Source of the DNA: Sulfitobacter faviae
GTDB lineage: Bacteria; Pseudomonadota; Alphaproteobacteria; Rhodobacterales; Rhodobacteraceae
Reading direction: 5' to 3'
Length of the DNA stretch: 64,000 nucleotides
NCBI RefSeq assembly: GCF_029870955.1
Contig: NZ_PGFQ01000002.1
Location: 1-64,000, forward strand
Positions 18,989-27,551 of this stretch are shown in pieces (positions within the stretch are counted from its first letter, which is position 1; each line of letters opens with the position of its first letter). The notes under the pieces were generated by a model. It ran no database searches. It saw nothing but the letters and a program-made list of their open reading frames with translations, and was not told the origin of the DNA. The translations under genes and the position numbers were made by a program.

Positions 18989-19089
18989 ATCTTCACTCCC
19001 TATGCGCGGGCTGGCCCCGCCTGAGGTGGCTATTGAACGGCGGGCGTTGTCGCCCTGCCAATTTTCGGGGCCGCGCCCCGGTTATCTGG

Positions 19090-19302
19090 TCAGAACCGCG
19101 CAGCGGCGTAATAGGCGCGCGTGTGTTCGGTGTCTTGGATACGGTCCGACGACAGGTCGGGCGCCTTGGCCGCTTCGGCCTCGGTCCCGGTGGTGGCCAC
19201 GGCGACGGCGGCCAAAGGCGCGGCGCTGCCCGCGAATTTCAGGAAGTCGCGCCGATCTTTGCGAACGGCTGTGTCGGTGGATCCCTCTGGCTTGCGTGTC
19301 AT
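19090..19302 (-). CDS. Small twin-arginine-signal protein of the formate dehydrogenase operon
   Basis: 70 residues consisting mainly of a Tat-like leader: KDRRDFLKFAGSAAPLAAVAV followed by a short tail with EHTRAYYAAARF. Such small Tat-leader proteins regularly sit just upstream of formate dehydrogenase alpha genes in proteobacteria; their role is not settled. It lies 101 bases before the alpha subunit and 65 after the TorD-like chaperone gene. The intervening DNA contains a small GC hairpin (19066-19080). Confidence 0.85.
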   Translation of the reverse strand: MTRKPEGSTDTAVRKDRRDFLKFAGSAAPLAAVAVATTGTEAEAAKAPDLSSDRIQDTEHTRAYYAAARF

Positions 19303-19367
19303 CTTCTCTCTCCTGTTACGTCTTTGGTTCAGGGGCGCGCGGCCCCGCCTGTCTCATCCCGCTCGGT

Positions 19368-19976
19368 CTAGTCGTCTTTGCTCAGCCGAAAGGCTTCGGC
19401 CTCGATCTGCATGAAGGCCCGTCCGATCTTGCCCACCGGAGCGTAGAAGACCGAGTTTTTCGCGCCTTCGAGGTCGGCAAAGAAATGGCCGGCCCAGGGG
19501 GCGATATGCCGGTTAAAGAATGTCTTTTGCTGTGCCACCGTGGCGGGGGCCGAGAAACGGCCTGCGATCATCGCGCCCATCATCTCCATCAATGAGGCGA
19601 TGTTGTCTTCGGGCTCGAACACATTCGCCGCCCGCTCCAAGCCGCGGGCGACCATGTCTTGGCGCAGCGCCGCGAGCGGCTTTTCGTTGAGAAAGCCGGT
19701 GAGGTAGAAGCTGGCATAGGGCAACAGTTCGCCCCGGCCCAAACCGATAAAGAGCCGGTTGAACTCGCTCTCGGCGCCTGCGGGTTTGGTCTTGGCGGCC
19801 AGTTTGGAGAGCGCTTTGAACCCCTGCCCCAATTCGCTGTCGTCGCCCGACAGGGCGGCACATTGATCCAGCAGGATCTGATCCGGCGGGCCGGAAAGGA
19901 TCAGCCCCATAAAGTTGTAGAGGTCCGCGCGCAGGCGGTCTTCTTCGGGCAGGGGCGTTGCGGCCAATTGGGTCAT
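19368..19976 (-). CDS. TorD/DmsD-family redox-enzyme chaperone
   Basis: Cytoplasmic maturation chaperone of 202 residues that probably binds the Tat signal of the catalytic subunit until the cofactor is inserted. Family features are the all-helical composition, SEFNRLFIGLGRGELLPYAS (about 70-90) and the FFNRHIAPWAGHFFADLE region near residues 145-163. It overlaps the preceding DUF3306 gene by four bases (ATGA), so production of both is coupled. Confidence 0.9.
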   Translation of the reverse strand: MTQLAATPLPEEDRLRADLYNFMGLILSGPPDQILLDQCAALSGDDSELGQGFKALSKLAAKTKPAGAESEFNRLFIGLGRGELLPYASFYLTGFLNEKPLAALRQDMVARGLERAANVFEPEDNIASLMEMMGAMIAGRFSAPATVAQQKTFFNRHIAPWAGHFFADLEGAKNSVFYAPVGKIGRAFMQIEAEAFRLSKDD

Positions 19977-20605
19977 GCGCTGCTACCTTCCATGTCCTGT
20001 GCCAGATCGCTGGCAAAGTGAAACCGCATGCGGCGGTGGGTCGGCGCAGGCTGCGCCTCGGCGTCTTCTTCCGGGGCCGCGGCTTGCGCCTGATGGGGCG
20101 CGTCTTGAGCCAGAGCGGTTTCGGTCCGCCGCGGGCCCGGCACGACGACATCATGGGTCGGCGCTAGCGCAGGCGCTTCTGCCTCAGCCATCTCTTCCGG
20201 CGCGTCAGCCTCGGCGGTCAGCACCTCTTCGACCTTCGCGACCATGCCCCGGCCCACTTTGTAGATCGTGTTGACCGGCTTTCCAGCGGTGGCCGCCGCT
20301 GTGTAATCGTCGTCATAGTCGTTCAACCCGTCAAGGCAGGCCAGCACCGGGTTGGTTTTCCAAAAGCTGCGCAGCGCGCGGGTCTTGAGCCGTTGCGGCA
20401 GTTGCGCCTTGAGAAAGGCACGCAGCTGTTCGCCGCTTACCAGATCCTCAGGCGCGGGCAGGTCGAACTCGGCCAAGAGATCATCATCGCTGCGCTCGGC
20501 CAAGGCGGCCTCTTCGGCGGCAGCGGCGCGGGCTTCGTGAAGGCGCGCATCGGCCTCCGCCTCGGCGGCGACGGCGGCGCGGCGCTTTTGCCAGAAACCG
20601 CTCAT
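19973..20605 (-). CDS. DUF3306 protein, formate dehydrogenase-associated
   Basis: 210 residues of unknown function. The start at 20605 overlaps the stop of the DUF3305 gene (ATGA) and gives MSGFWQKRRAAVAAEAEA. The N-terminal half is charged and helical (about 1-45), with a conserved core of LRAFLKAQLPQRLKTRALRSFW and NDYDDDYTAA (about 60-105). The C-terminal half (about 125-195) is low-complexity, rich in Ala, Glu and Pro, and probably disordered. DUF3305/DUF3306 pairs recur beside TorD and formate dehydrogenase genes, so a role in maturation is likely. Confidence 0.85.
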   Translation of the reverse strand: MSGFWQKRRAAVAAEAEADARLHEARAAAAEEAALAERSDDDLLAEFDLPAPEDLVSGEQLRAFLKAQLPQRLKTRALRSFWKTNPVLACLDGLNDYDDDYTAAATAGKPVNTIYKVGRGMVAKVEEVLTAEADAPEEMAEAEAPALAPTHDVVVPGPRRTETALAQDAPHQAQAAAPEEDAEAQPAPTHRRMRFHFASDLAQDMEGSSA

Positions 20606-21171
20606 GCCAGACGCTTTCGCTTTAACGCGGGCGAGGCGTAGATGTCGGCGGGCTTTTCGATGCGCGGGTCGCCGATACCGTCTTGCTTGCGATCGGTGCG
20701 CAGACGATCCCGGCGGCGTTTGACGAAGGCTTCCTCTTGGTGGAACTCTTCGACGAATTCCTGCACCCAAGCGATCAACCCCGGCGTCATCGCGACCTTT
20801 TCCACGACCTCTTCGGCGCTGTCGCAATAGTCCTGCGCCTCATAGGGCGAGGCGGTAACCAGCGCGAGTTTGAAGGGTCGGTCTGTCGCGCCGGGAATGG
20901 GGCGCATGACGACATAGACACATGGCACATCCGCGCCCAGCCCGTGCACATAGGCCTCGGTCTCGGCGCCGTGGAGCTCCAGCTTGAGGGTCGCGGCGTG
21001 GTATTCGACGGTCTCACCCTCGCGGCGCAGCTCACGCCAATCCGCTTTTTCAGCACCGGGCAGCACGGCGGTCGCTTTCCAGCTCCACTTGGCCCAACGG
21101 GTCACACCAGGCGCGCGCCGCAGTACAATGCCCAAGGGCATCGTCCGATACATTGTCGGGTTGTGAATCAA
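20602..21171 (-). CDS. DUF3305 protein, formate dehydrogenase-associated
   Basis: 189 residues, first gene of the minus-strand formate dehydrogenase operon. The TTG at 21171 is preferred as start because GGAGGAG lies five bases upstream. The in-frame ATG at 21153 (MYRTMPLGIV) has no ribosome-binding site. The core MPLGIVLRRAPGVTRWAKWS is the DUF3305 signature; the rest includes VYVVMRPIPGATDRPFKLAL and a basic C terminus (KRRRDRLRTDRKQ). Function unknown. It overlaps DUF3306 by four bases. Confidence 0.85.
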   Translation of the reverse strand: MIHNPTMYRTMPLGIVLRRAPGVTRWAKWSWKATAVLPGAEKADWRELRREGETVEYHAATLKLELHGAETEAYVHGLGADVPCVYVVMRPIPGATDRPFKLALVTASPYEAQDYCDSAEEVVEKVAMTPGLIAWVQEFVEEFHQEEAFVKRRRDRLRTDRKQDGIGDPRIEKPADIYASPALKRKRLA

Positions 21172-21522
21172 GTCGCTCCTCCGTTTCGAAGACCTTCGCC
21201 GGAAAGCCCGGTCCGGGGGAAGCGCTAATCCGCGCCGAGGCCCGAAAAACCCGGCTTTCGAGACAAGATGGCCCGCCGGGTCTGCCCGTCAATGGCGCCT
21301 CGGCCTATTTGTCTAACTTGAGTATTTTGATCGGAAAACAGTCGAATCGCCGATATCGAATCACCCGGGCGGCAAGGAGCCGCGCCGCCCCGCCGATCGC
21401 CCCTGTCGCGGGGCGGGCGCGGCGCGAATTTCGGTTGTAGGGGGTGGCAAATCCCGTCTAGCTTGGGGCCTCAGCCGCCGCCGGAGAGGCCGCGGATTGA
21501 CGGGCGAGATAAGGGAAAATTC
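21172..21522. promoter_or_regulatory. Divergent control region between the two formate dehydrogenase operons
   Basis: 351 bases without a supported gene. It must hold promoters for both divergent operons. The centre (about 21300-21365) is AT-richer than its surroundings. A long GC hairpin (CCGCGCCGCCCCGC at 21380-21393 against 21408-21422, one bulged G) lies in the probable 5' leader of the plus-strand ferredoxin gene. I see no clear -35/-10 pair, no -24/-12 sigma-54 promoter and no good FNR half-site pair. Confidence 0.5.
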
Positions 21523-23487
21523 ATGGCCAAGACATTGATAACATGCGATTGCGCAGGGTCGCAGCGTATCGATTCCGATGCATTGGCCGAGCGTAGCGGT
21601 TTGGCGGTCTCCCCCCCCTGTTCGGCCCTTTGCACCACCCAGATCGACCGCGCGGCCAAGGCGCTCACCGCGGGCGATGCGATTTTATGCTGCACCCAAG
21701 AAGAGCGGGTCTTTACCGAATTGGCCGAGGAATTGGGCCTGCCCCCTGCCCCCCTCTTGGACCTGCGCGACCGGGCCGGATGGTCCGATGACCCCCGGGA
21801 CAAACTACCCAAAATGTCCGCCCTCGCGACGGAAGCGCTGCTGGACGTTCCGGCTGAAAAAACCATCGACGTCGCCTCGGGAGGTCTGTGCCTGATCGTC
21901 GGTCGAGGCCCGGCGGCTCTGGAAGCAGCGGCGCAACTCAAGGACCACCTCAGCGTCACGCTGTTGATGGACGACGCGGTGACCGAGGCCGAGGACAATC
22001 TGCCCGAGGTCCGCGATTTCGATCTCATCTCCGGCAAGCTGCGCCGCGCCAAGGGTGCGCTTGGCCAGTTCGAGGTGGTGATCGACGCGCTGCGGCAGGT
22101 CGACCCGCGCGGCCGTGGCCCGCTGACCTGGACCGCGCCGCGCGACGGCGCGCGCAGCCAGTGCGACATCATCCTCGACCTGCGCGGCGAAACGCCGCTT
22201 TTCCCCGCGCATGAGAAACGCGAAGGCTACCTGCGCGCTGATCCGGGCCACCCGCCCGCCGTGGCCGCTGCCGTGCTCGCCGCCTCGCATCTCACCGGCA
22301 CCTTCGAGCAACCGCTCTACGTCCGTATCGAGCCGCTTCTTTGCGCCCATTCCCGCGCCGGGCAGACCGGCTGCACCGCCTGTCTCGACCTCTGCCCTAC
22401 CGGCGCGATCACCCCCGACGGCGATCACGTCACTGTCGATCCGATGATCTGCGCGGGCTGCGGCGCCTGTTCCTCGGCCTGCCCCTCGGGCGCGATCAGC
22501 TATGACGCGCCGCCCGTAGATTTCACGATGCGCCGAGTGCAGACATTGGCCCGCGCCTATCTCGAAGCTGGCGGCGACGCACCGCGCCTGCTGGTCCACG
22601 ACGCCCACGGCGCCGAGATGATCCGCCTCGCCGCGCGGCACGGGCGCGGGCTGCCTGCGGACGTGGTGCCGATGGAACTCGACGCGCTCGCCGCCTTCGG
22701 CCATGCCGAGGCACTCGCCGCCCTCTCCGCCGGTTTCGCCCATGTCTCGCTACTCCTCGGCCCCAAGGCCGACCGCGACGCCATCGAGACCCAGACCGCG
22801 CTGGCCCGCGCCATCGCGGGCGAGGCGCGGATGTCCCTCATCGACACGCCCGATCCCGAGGCGCTGACCGATCTCCTCTACGATGGCGCGGCCCCTGCCC
22901 CCGTCGCCCAGCCGGTGCGCCCCATGGGCAGCCGCCGCCAGATCGCCCGCCAATCCGCCCGCGCGCTGAACCCCGAGGCGGAGGTGCTCGACCTGCCCGC
23001 CGGTGCTCCCTACGGTGCCGTGCTCGTGGACAAGGACGCCTGCACGCTCTGCCTCTCCTGCGTCTCGCTCTGCCCCTCAGGGGCGCTTGGCGACAACCCG
23101 GACCTCCCGCAACTGCGCTTTCAAGAGGACGCCTGCCTGCAATGCGGCCTCTGCGCCAATGTCTGCCCCGAGGATGCCATCACCCTCGCGCCGCGCCTCG
23201 ACCTGACCGAGGCGGCGCTGAGCCAGCGCGTGCTGAACGAGGAAGAACCCTTTGCCTGCGTGGAATGCGGCAGCCTCTTCGGCGTGAAATCCACCGTCGA
23301 GCGGATCACCGACAAGCTGCGCAGCCATTCCATGTTTGCCGACGAGGCCAAGCTGCGGATGATCCAGATGTGCGATGACTGCCGCATCAATGCGCAGTAT
23401 CACAGCACGAACAACCCGATGACGGGCGGCGAACGCCCCCGTCCCCGCACCACCGACGATTACCTCTCCAAACGGCGCGACCACTAG
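21523..23487 (+). CDS. Multi-cluster [4Fe-4S] ferredoxin-domain protein of the formate dehydrogenase locus
   Basis: 654 residues from ATG 21523 (AAGGGAAA upstream, MAKTLITCDCAGSQ). There are two pairs of ferredoxin-type motifs: CTACLDLCPTGA with CAGCGACSSACPSGA in the middle, and CTLCLSCVSLCPSGA with CLQCGLCANVCPEDA near the C terminus, enough for four [4Fe-4S] clusters. Further cysteine pairs (CVEC and CDDC) follow near the end. The N-terminal third contains CDC, CCTQEE and a glycine-rich GRGPAALEAA stretch. No signal peptide is seen, so it acts in the cytoplasm, perhaps as an electron donor in cofactor or Fe-S assembly. It heads the plus-strand accessory operon. Confidence 0.88.
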   Translation: MAKTLITCDCAGSQRIDSDALAERSGLAVSPPCSALCTTQIDRAAKALTAGDAILCCTQEERVFTELAEELGLPPAPLLDLRDRAGWSDDPRDKLPKMSALATEALLDVPAEKTIDVASGGLCLIVGRGPAALEAAAQLKDHLSVTLLMDDAVTEAEDNLPEVRDFDLISGKLRRAKGALGQFEVVIDALRQVDPRGRGPLTWTAPRDGARSQCDIILDLRGETPLFPAHEKREGYLRADPGHPPAVAAAVLAASHLTGTFEQPLYVRIEPLLCAHSRAGQTGCTACLDLCPTGAITPDGDHVTVDPMICAGCGACSSACPSGAISYDAPPVDFTMRRVQTLARAYLEAGGDAPRLLVHDAHGAEMIRLAARHGRGLPADVVPMELDALAAFGHAEALAALSAGFAHVSLLLGPKADRDAIETQTALARAIAGEARMSLIDTPDPEALTDLLYDGAAPAPVAQPVRPMGSRRQIARQSARALNPEAEVLDLPAGAPYGAVLVDKDACTLCLSCVSLCPSGALGDNPDLPQLRFQEDACLQCGLCANVCPEDAITLAPRLDLTEAALSQRVLNEEEPFACVECGSLFGVKSTVERITDKLRSHSMFADEAKLRMIQMCDDCRINAQYHSTNNPMTGGERPRPRTTDDYLSKRRDH

Positions 23488-23513
23488 GCCGCCCCCAAGC
23501 ACAGGAGCCACCC

Positions 23514-23717
23514 ATGAGCGAAGACTTCAACATGTCGATGCGCAAGTTTCTCAAACAGGTCGGCGTGACCTCGCAGCAGGCCATCGAGAAAGCCATGCGC
23601 GAGCATGACACCGCCGGCAAAAATTTCCCGGTGAAGGCCGTGATCTCGATCCCGGAACTGGGACTGGAACATACCATCGACGGCACCATCGCCGGCGCGG
23701 ATAAGGGCGAGGCATAA
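23514..23717 (+). CDS. Small conserved protein (DUF6494-like), 67 aa
   Basis: 67 residues starting MSEDFNMSMRKFLKQVGVTSQ after AGGAGCC. It resembles the short DUF6494 proteins found next to Mrp and formate dehydrogenase genes: an N-terminal helical segment (about 5-32) and a beta-rich end (PVKAVISIPELGLEHTIDG). Function unknown. It is 26 bases after the ferredoxin gene and 5 bases before the Mrp gene, inside one operon. Confidence 0.8.
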   Translation: MSEDFNMSMRKFLKQVGVTSQQAIEKAMREHDTAGKNFPVKAVISIPELGLEHTIDGTIAGADKGEA

Positions 23718-23722
23718 GCGAC

Positions 23723-24793
23723 GTGACTGCCAGCAGAGACGCGGTCCTGACCGCCTTGAAGACCGTGACCGATCCGGCCACGGGCACCGATATCGTGGCC
23801 AGCGGCGTGATGCGCGCGCTCAACGTGGATGACGCAGGCGCGGTGCGTTTCGTGATGGAAATCCCGCCCGCGCAGGCCAAGGCCTACGAGGAAGCCAAGG
23901 CGCAGGCCGAAGCCGCACTGGCAAAGGTCGAGGGGGTCTCGAAAGTCTCCATCGTGCTGACCGGCCACAGCGAGAAGGCTCCGCCCCCGGACCTCAAGCC
24001 GCAGCGCAAAACGGAGCCTTCGGGCCCGCAGAAGATCCCCGGTGTTGACCGGATCATCGCCGTGGCCTCGGGCAAGGGCGGTGTCGGCAAATCGACCGTT
24101 TCGGCGAACCTCGCCTGTGCGCTGGCCGCGCAAGGGCGCCGCGTGGGCCTGCTGGACGCGGATGTCTACGGCCCCAGCCAACCGCGGATGCTCGGCGTCA
24201 CGGGCCGCCCGGCCTCGCCCGATGGCAAGACCATCCTGCCGATGCGCAACCACGGCGTCACCATGATGTCGATCGGGCTCATGACCAACGAGGATCAGGC
24301 CGTGGTCTGGCGCGGGCCGATGCTGATGGGCGCGTTGCAGCAGATGATGACGCAGGTGCAATGGGGCGCGCTCGACGTGCTGATCGTGGACCTGCCGCCG
24401 GGCACCGGCGACGTGCAGATGACACTGGCGCAAAAGGCGCGGGTCGATGGCGCGATAATCGTCTCTACGCCGCAGGATGTGGCCCTGATCGATGCGCGCA
24501 AGGGCATCGACATGTTCAACCAGCTGAAGGTCCCGATCCTCGGCATGATCGAGAACATGTCGACCCATGTCTGCTCGAACTGTGGCCACGAAGAGCATGT
24601 CTTCGGTCACGGCGGTGTCGCCTCGGAAGCGGAGAAATGGGGCGTGCCGCTGCTCGCCGAAGTGCCGCTCGACCTGCAGATCCGCCTCGCCTCCGACGGT
24701 GGCGCGCCGATCACCGTGAGCCAGCCCGACAGCAAGCAGGCCGCGGCCTTCCATGCCATCGCCAAGACATTGGTCGACAGCGGCGCGGCATGA
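23723..24793 (+). CDS. apbC: Mrp/ApbC-family P-loop Fe-S carrier ATPase
   Basis: 356 residues from GTG 23723. An N-terminal MIP18-like (DUF59) domain (about 5-95) is followed by a ParA/Mrp ATPase with the deviant Walker A GKGGVGKSTVSANLA (about 114-128), DLPPGTGDVQMTL and the C-terminal CSNC metal-binding pair. The family carries [4Fe-4S] clusters to apoproteins. In this operon it probably serves the many clusters of formate dehydrogenase or the neighbouring ferredoxin protein, separately from a chromosomal housekeeping copy (inference). Its TGA overlaps the next ATG. Confidence 0.93.
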   Translation: MTASRDAVLTALKTVTDPATGTDIVASGVMRALNVDDAGAVRFVMEIPPAQAKAYEEAKAQAEAALAKVEGVSKVSIVLTGHSEKAPPPDLKPQRKTEPSGPQKIPGVDRIIAVASGKGGVGKSTVSANLACALAAQGRRVGLLDADVYGPSQPRMLGVTGRPASPDGKTILPMRNHGVTMMSIGLMTNEDQAVVWRGPMLMGALQQMMTQVQWGALDVLIVDLPPGTGDVQMTLAQKARVDGAIIVSTPQDVALIDARKGIDMFNQLKVPILGMIENMSTHVCSNCGHEEHVFGHGGVASEAEKWGVPLLAEVPLDLQIRLASDGGAPITVSQPDSKQAAAFHAIAKTLVDSGAA

Positions 24794-25505
24794 GCGAGAC
24801 CCTGTCCTTTCCCCCGTTGATGTCGGGCGAGGCGGTGACGGGCGATGCCCTCGCCGCCGCCTGCGCCCGCGCGGCCGAGGGCTGCGACGCGGGGCTGATT
24901 TGCTACCGGCTGGACGGGGCCGAGATCGAGGCCGCACTGGTCTTTGCCCCGAGGTGCCGCTGGCGCGCGCCGTGGCGATGCTGCCGCTCTGCGGCGTCGG
25001 ATTTCAAAACGCCCTCGGCGCGCTGTCGCCGCCTGAGGTGGCGGTGCAGCTCGACTGGGACGGCGGCATCCGCCTCAACGGCGCCTCCTGTGGCCGCTTT
25101 CGCATGGCGGCCTCCACGACTGACGCTCAGGCGGTCCCCGACTGGCTCGTCGTGGGCTTCACCCTGCCTCTCTACCCCGCCGACGATCCCGAGATGACCC
25201 GGACCGGCCTCACCCCCGATCAAACCGCGCTCTATGCCGAAGGCTGTGCCGAGGTCCAGCCCCCTGCCCTCGTGGAATCCTGGGCGCGGCACAGCTTGCA
25301 TTGGATCAACCGCTGGGAAGACCTCGGCCCGAAAGCGCTTCATAGTGAATGGCGCGGGTTGGTCTTCAACCTCGACACACAGGTGACCGTGCAGGGCCAA
25401 AGCAGTAGATTCATCGGTGTCGACGAGGATTTCGGCATGTTACTGCGGGACGGAGAGACCACCCGCCTGATCCCGCTCACCACCCTAATGGAGCCCGCCC
25501 CATGA
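24790..25505 (+). pseudogene. Biotin/lipoate-protein ligase-like protein (DUF4444 C-terminal); one frameshift
   Basis: About 238 codons from ATG 24790 (MSETLSFPPLMSGEAVTGD), overlapping the Mrp stop. The fold resembles the catalytic core of the biotin/lipoate ligase family (VQLDWDGGIRLNGASCGRFR, WLVVGFTLPLYP). It continues in a C-terminal region with GLVFNLDTQVTVQGQSSRFIGVDEDFGMLLRD. The frame shifts near 24955 in a CCCC run (FAP to EVPLARAV). Lipoate ligase activity is not established for this group. Its place among formate dehydrogenase accessory genes suggests a cofactor or maturation role. Confidence 0.75.
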
Positions 25506-25987
25506 CCCTCAAACTCGCCCGCGCGATCCATTTCGACGAAAGCGACCGCAACGTCTTTGCCTCCCCCGCCCGCACCGGCGAATGGTGCATCTCGGGCGGC
25601 TTCGAGTTCTCGGACTGGACCGAGGGTGACCTGACCGGCAAGGCGCGCCAAGCCTTTGCCAACGGGTGGCTGGGGCTGGAAACCTTTGGCCGCGTCACCT
25701 TCGCGGCCGTCACCCAGATCGAAGAGGCCGAGGTCGAAGCGCTCACGGCCCTGCTGGCGCAGCATTTCGTGACCTACTACGGCGCACCCTCGGTCGATGC
25801 CGCGCGCCCCGTGGCGAAAGAGGAGCTGGCGCAGATGGTCGATCTCTGCGCCGACCACGCGCCCAATTGCCTGCTCACCGTGGCGCGCGAACTGACCGAG
25901 GCGGGCGTGCGCGAGAGCTTCCGCATGATCCAGCCGCAGGACGCAGGCCTCGAGCAATTCGCCATCCACGGCGACCTGCCCGACTGA
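25502..25987 (+). CDS. DUF6505-like conserved protein, formate dehydrogenase-associated
   Basis: 161 residues, MTLKLARAIHFDESDRNVFA; the ATG overlaps the previous stop (ATGA). Features visible are GEWCISGGFEFSDW and a C-terminal APNCLLTVARELTEAGVRESFRMI. No catalytic motif is recognised. It is the last gene of the five-gene plus-strand operon that begins with the ferredoxin protein at 21523. The recurrent company of formate dehydrogenase genes suggests a helper role. Confidence 0.8.
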   Translation: MTLKLARAIHFDESDRNVFASPARTGEWCISGGFEFSDWTEGDLTGKARQAFANGWLGLETFGRVTFAAVTQIEEAEVEALTALLAQHFVTYYGAPSVDAARPVAKEELAQMVDLCADHAPNCLLTVARELTEAGVRESFRMIQPQDAGLEQFAIHGDLPD

Positions 25988-25992
25988 ACCAC

Positions 25993-26012
25993 CCGCGCCC
26001 CGGCGGGCGCGG
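25993..26012. terminator. Hairpin between convergent operons
   Basis: A perfect 8-bp stem CCGCGCCC / GGGCGCGG with a CGGC loop lies between the convergent DUF6505 and tupA genes. There is no T tract on either side, so termination efficiency is uncertain. Confidence 0.5.
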
Positions 26013-26029
26013 ATGGTCTCTAACAAAGG

Positions 26030-26842
26030 CTATTCAGCCTCTGCCGCGTTGAAGACAAAGAGCGTCTCACCGTTGATCTTGTAGTCATTGATCAGGGTTT
26101 TCGCGCGGTCTGATGTCAGCCAAACCTCCAACTTCAAGGCCAGTTCGTTTTTCACATGGCCATGCATTTCAGGGTTCACCGGCAGATAGGCATACTGGTT
26201 AAACAGAACCGGATCGCCCGCGTAGAGCAGCGCCAGATCGCCCTTATTGCCGAAGTTCAGCCAGCTCGCGCGGTCCGACATGACATAGGCGGGCATCCCC
26301 GACGCGGTGTTGAGCGCGGCGCCCATGCCCGCGCCGACAGCGTTGTACCAATCCCCGAATGTCGCCGGGTCAAGGCCCGCTTCGTCCCAGAGGGACAGTT
26401 CCTTCTTATGGGTGCCGCTGTCGTCCCCCCGGCTCACGAAGGCAGATTCCGCCTCGGCAATTGCGCCCAAGGCAGCCGTGGCCGCCTCTGACCCTTCGAT
26501 GCCCGCCGGATCGTCTTTCGGCCCGATGAAGACGAAATCGTTATACATGATCTCGGTCCGGTGGCTGCCATAGCCGCCTTCGACAAAGGCTTCTTCTGCT
26601 TTGCGCGAATGGACGAGGATCGCATCCACGTCGCCCGCCTCGCCCAGTTTGATCGCTTGGCCGGTGCCGACGACCAGCAGTTGCACGTCCAGATCAAGGT
26701 CCGCAGCGATCTCGGGCAGGAGCACATCAGCAAGGCCCGAGTTGTTGAACGAGGTGGTCACCGCCATCTTCATCACATCCGCGGCCTGCGCGGCACTGCT
26801 CATCGCCAGCGCGGAAATTGCGCCGATCATCCAATGTTTCAT
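26030..26842 (-). CDS. tupA: Tungstate ABC transporter substrate-binding protein
   Basis: Periplasmic tungstate receptor of 270 residues. A Sec signal ends at SSAAQAADV. TupA hallmarks are VTTSFNNSGLADVLLPEI, VGTGQAIKLGEAGDVDAILVH, MYNDFVFIGP, SRGDDSGTHKKEL and YVMSDRASWLNF. These distinguish it from molybdate ModA and sulfate-binding proteins. The gene is last in a tupBCA-order operon and starts by ATGA overlap with the restored tupC end. Beside formate dehydrogenase, the likely purpose is to supply tungsten for the pterin cofactor. Confidence 0.95.
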   Translation of the reverse strand: MKHWMIGAISALAMSSAAQAADVMKMAVTTSFNNSGLADVLLPEIAADLDLDVQLLVVGTGQAIKLGEAGDVDAILVHSRKAEEAFVEGGYGSHRTEIMYNDFVFIGPKDDPAGIEGSEAATAALGAIAEAESAFVSRGDDSGTHKKELSLWDEAGLDPATFGDWYNAVGAGMGAALNTASGMPAYVMSDRASWLNFGNKGDLALLYAGDPVLFNQYAYLPVNPEMHGHVKNELALKLEVWLTSDRAKTLINDYKINGETLFVFNAAEAE

Positions 26843-27551
26843 TCTACGATATCTCCTCTTAGAAATGCCTGAGCCTCTGCGGTCACAGGTTGGTTGAAAA
26901 ACTCAGCCGCGGGACCGGCCTCATGCAGACGGCCCCCAGCAGAAACAAAACGTCATCGGCCAAACGGCGGGCTTGGCCAAGGTCATGTGTCGATAGGATC
27001 AGCCGCGTGCCGGTCGATTTCGCCGATTGCAAAATCGCCTCGATCTCTCGCGTGGCACGCCCGTCCAATGCGGCACAGGGCTCATCCAGAAACAGCAATT
27101 TGGGTTTGCAGATTAGCGCACGCGCAAGGGCCAACTTTTGCTGCTCACCGCCCGAGAGCACCGGGGCCGCGCGGCTCAAAAGCGGCTCTAACCCGACGCG
27201 GTTGGCCCATTCCTTGGCTTCTTTTCGCGCGTGGGCCTTTGACACCCCGCGCAGGCGCAAGGGGTAGATGAGGTTCTCAAGCACCGTCCGCCGCAGCATA
27301 ACAGGGCGCTGAAAGACAAATGCTTGGTGATGCCGCGCCTCCTCGGTCGAGCAGGCCCACTCAATCTCTCCCGCCGAGAGCCGGGCGGTGCCGTGCAGCA
27401 ATTGCAACAGCGTGGTCTTCCCCGCGCCGTTCGGCCCCATCACCACCGTAGCGCCCTGACCGTCCAGCGTCAGATCAATCGGCCCCACCAGCCGCTGCCC
27501 CCGCCTGCGGCTTTCGATCGCTTTGGCCCGCATCGGGAAAAGTTGCGTCAC
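26839..27551 (-). CDS. tupC: Tungstate ABC transporter ATP-binding protein; frameshift near the C terminus
   Basis: ATPase of the tungstate importer. The preferred start is GTG 27551, whose GTGA overlaps the tupB stop. Walker A is GPNGAGKTTLL, signature LSGGEQQKLALARAL, Walker B LLFLDEPCAALD, and the H-loop LSTHDLGQA. The frame as given ends at 26883 with an aberrant tail. Restoring one C in the run at 26933-26937 (plus strand) gives LGGRLHEAGPAAEFF and continues to a stop at 26839 that overlaps the tupA ATG. The restored length is about 237 residues. Confidence 0.9.

Noticed and set aside
16154..19024. 956-codon open frame antisense to the formate dehydrogenase alpha gene
   Set aside because: It is a GC-driven shadow of a strongly conserved enzyme on the other strand, is His/Arg/Gly-rich and has no recognisable domain.
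21310..21345. FNR box in the divergent formate dehydrogenase control region
   Set aside because: TTGAG...TTGATC looks FNR-like on one side only; the two halves do not form the TTGAT-N4-ATCAA symmetry.
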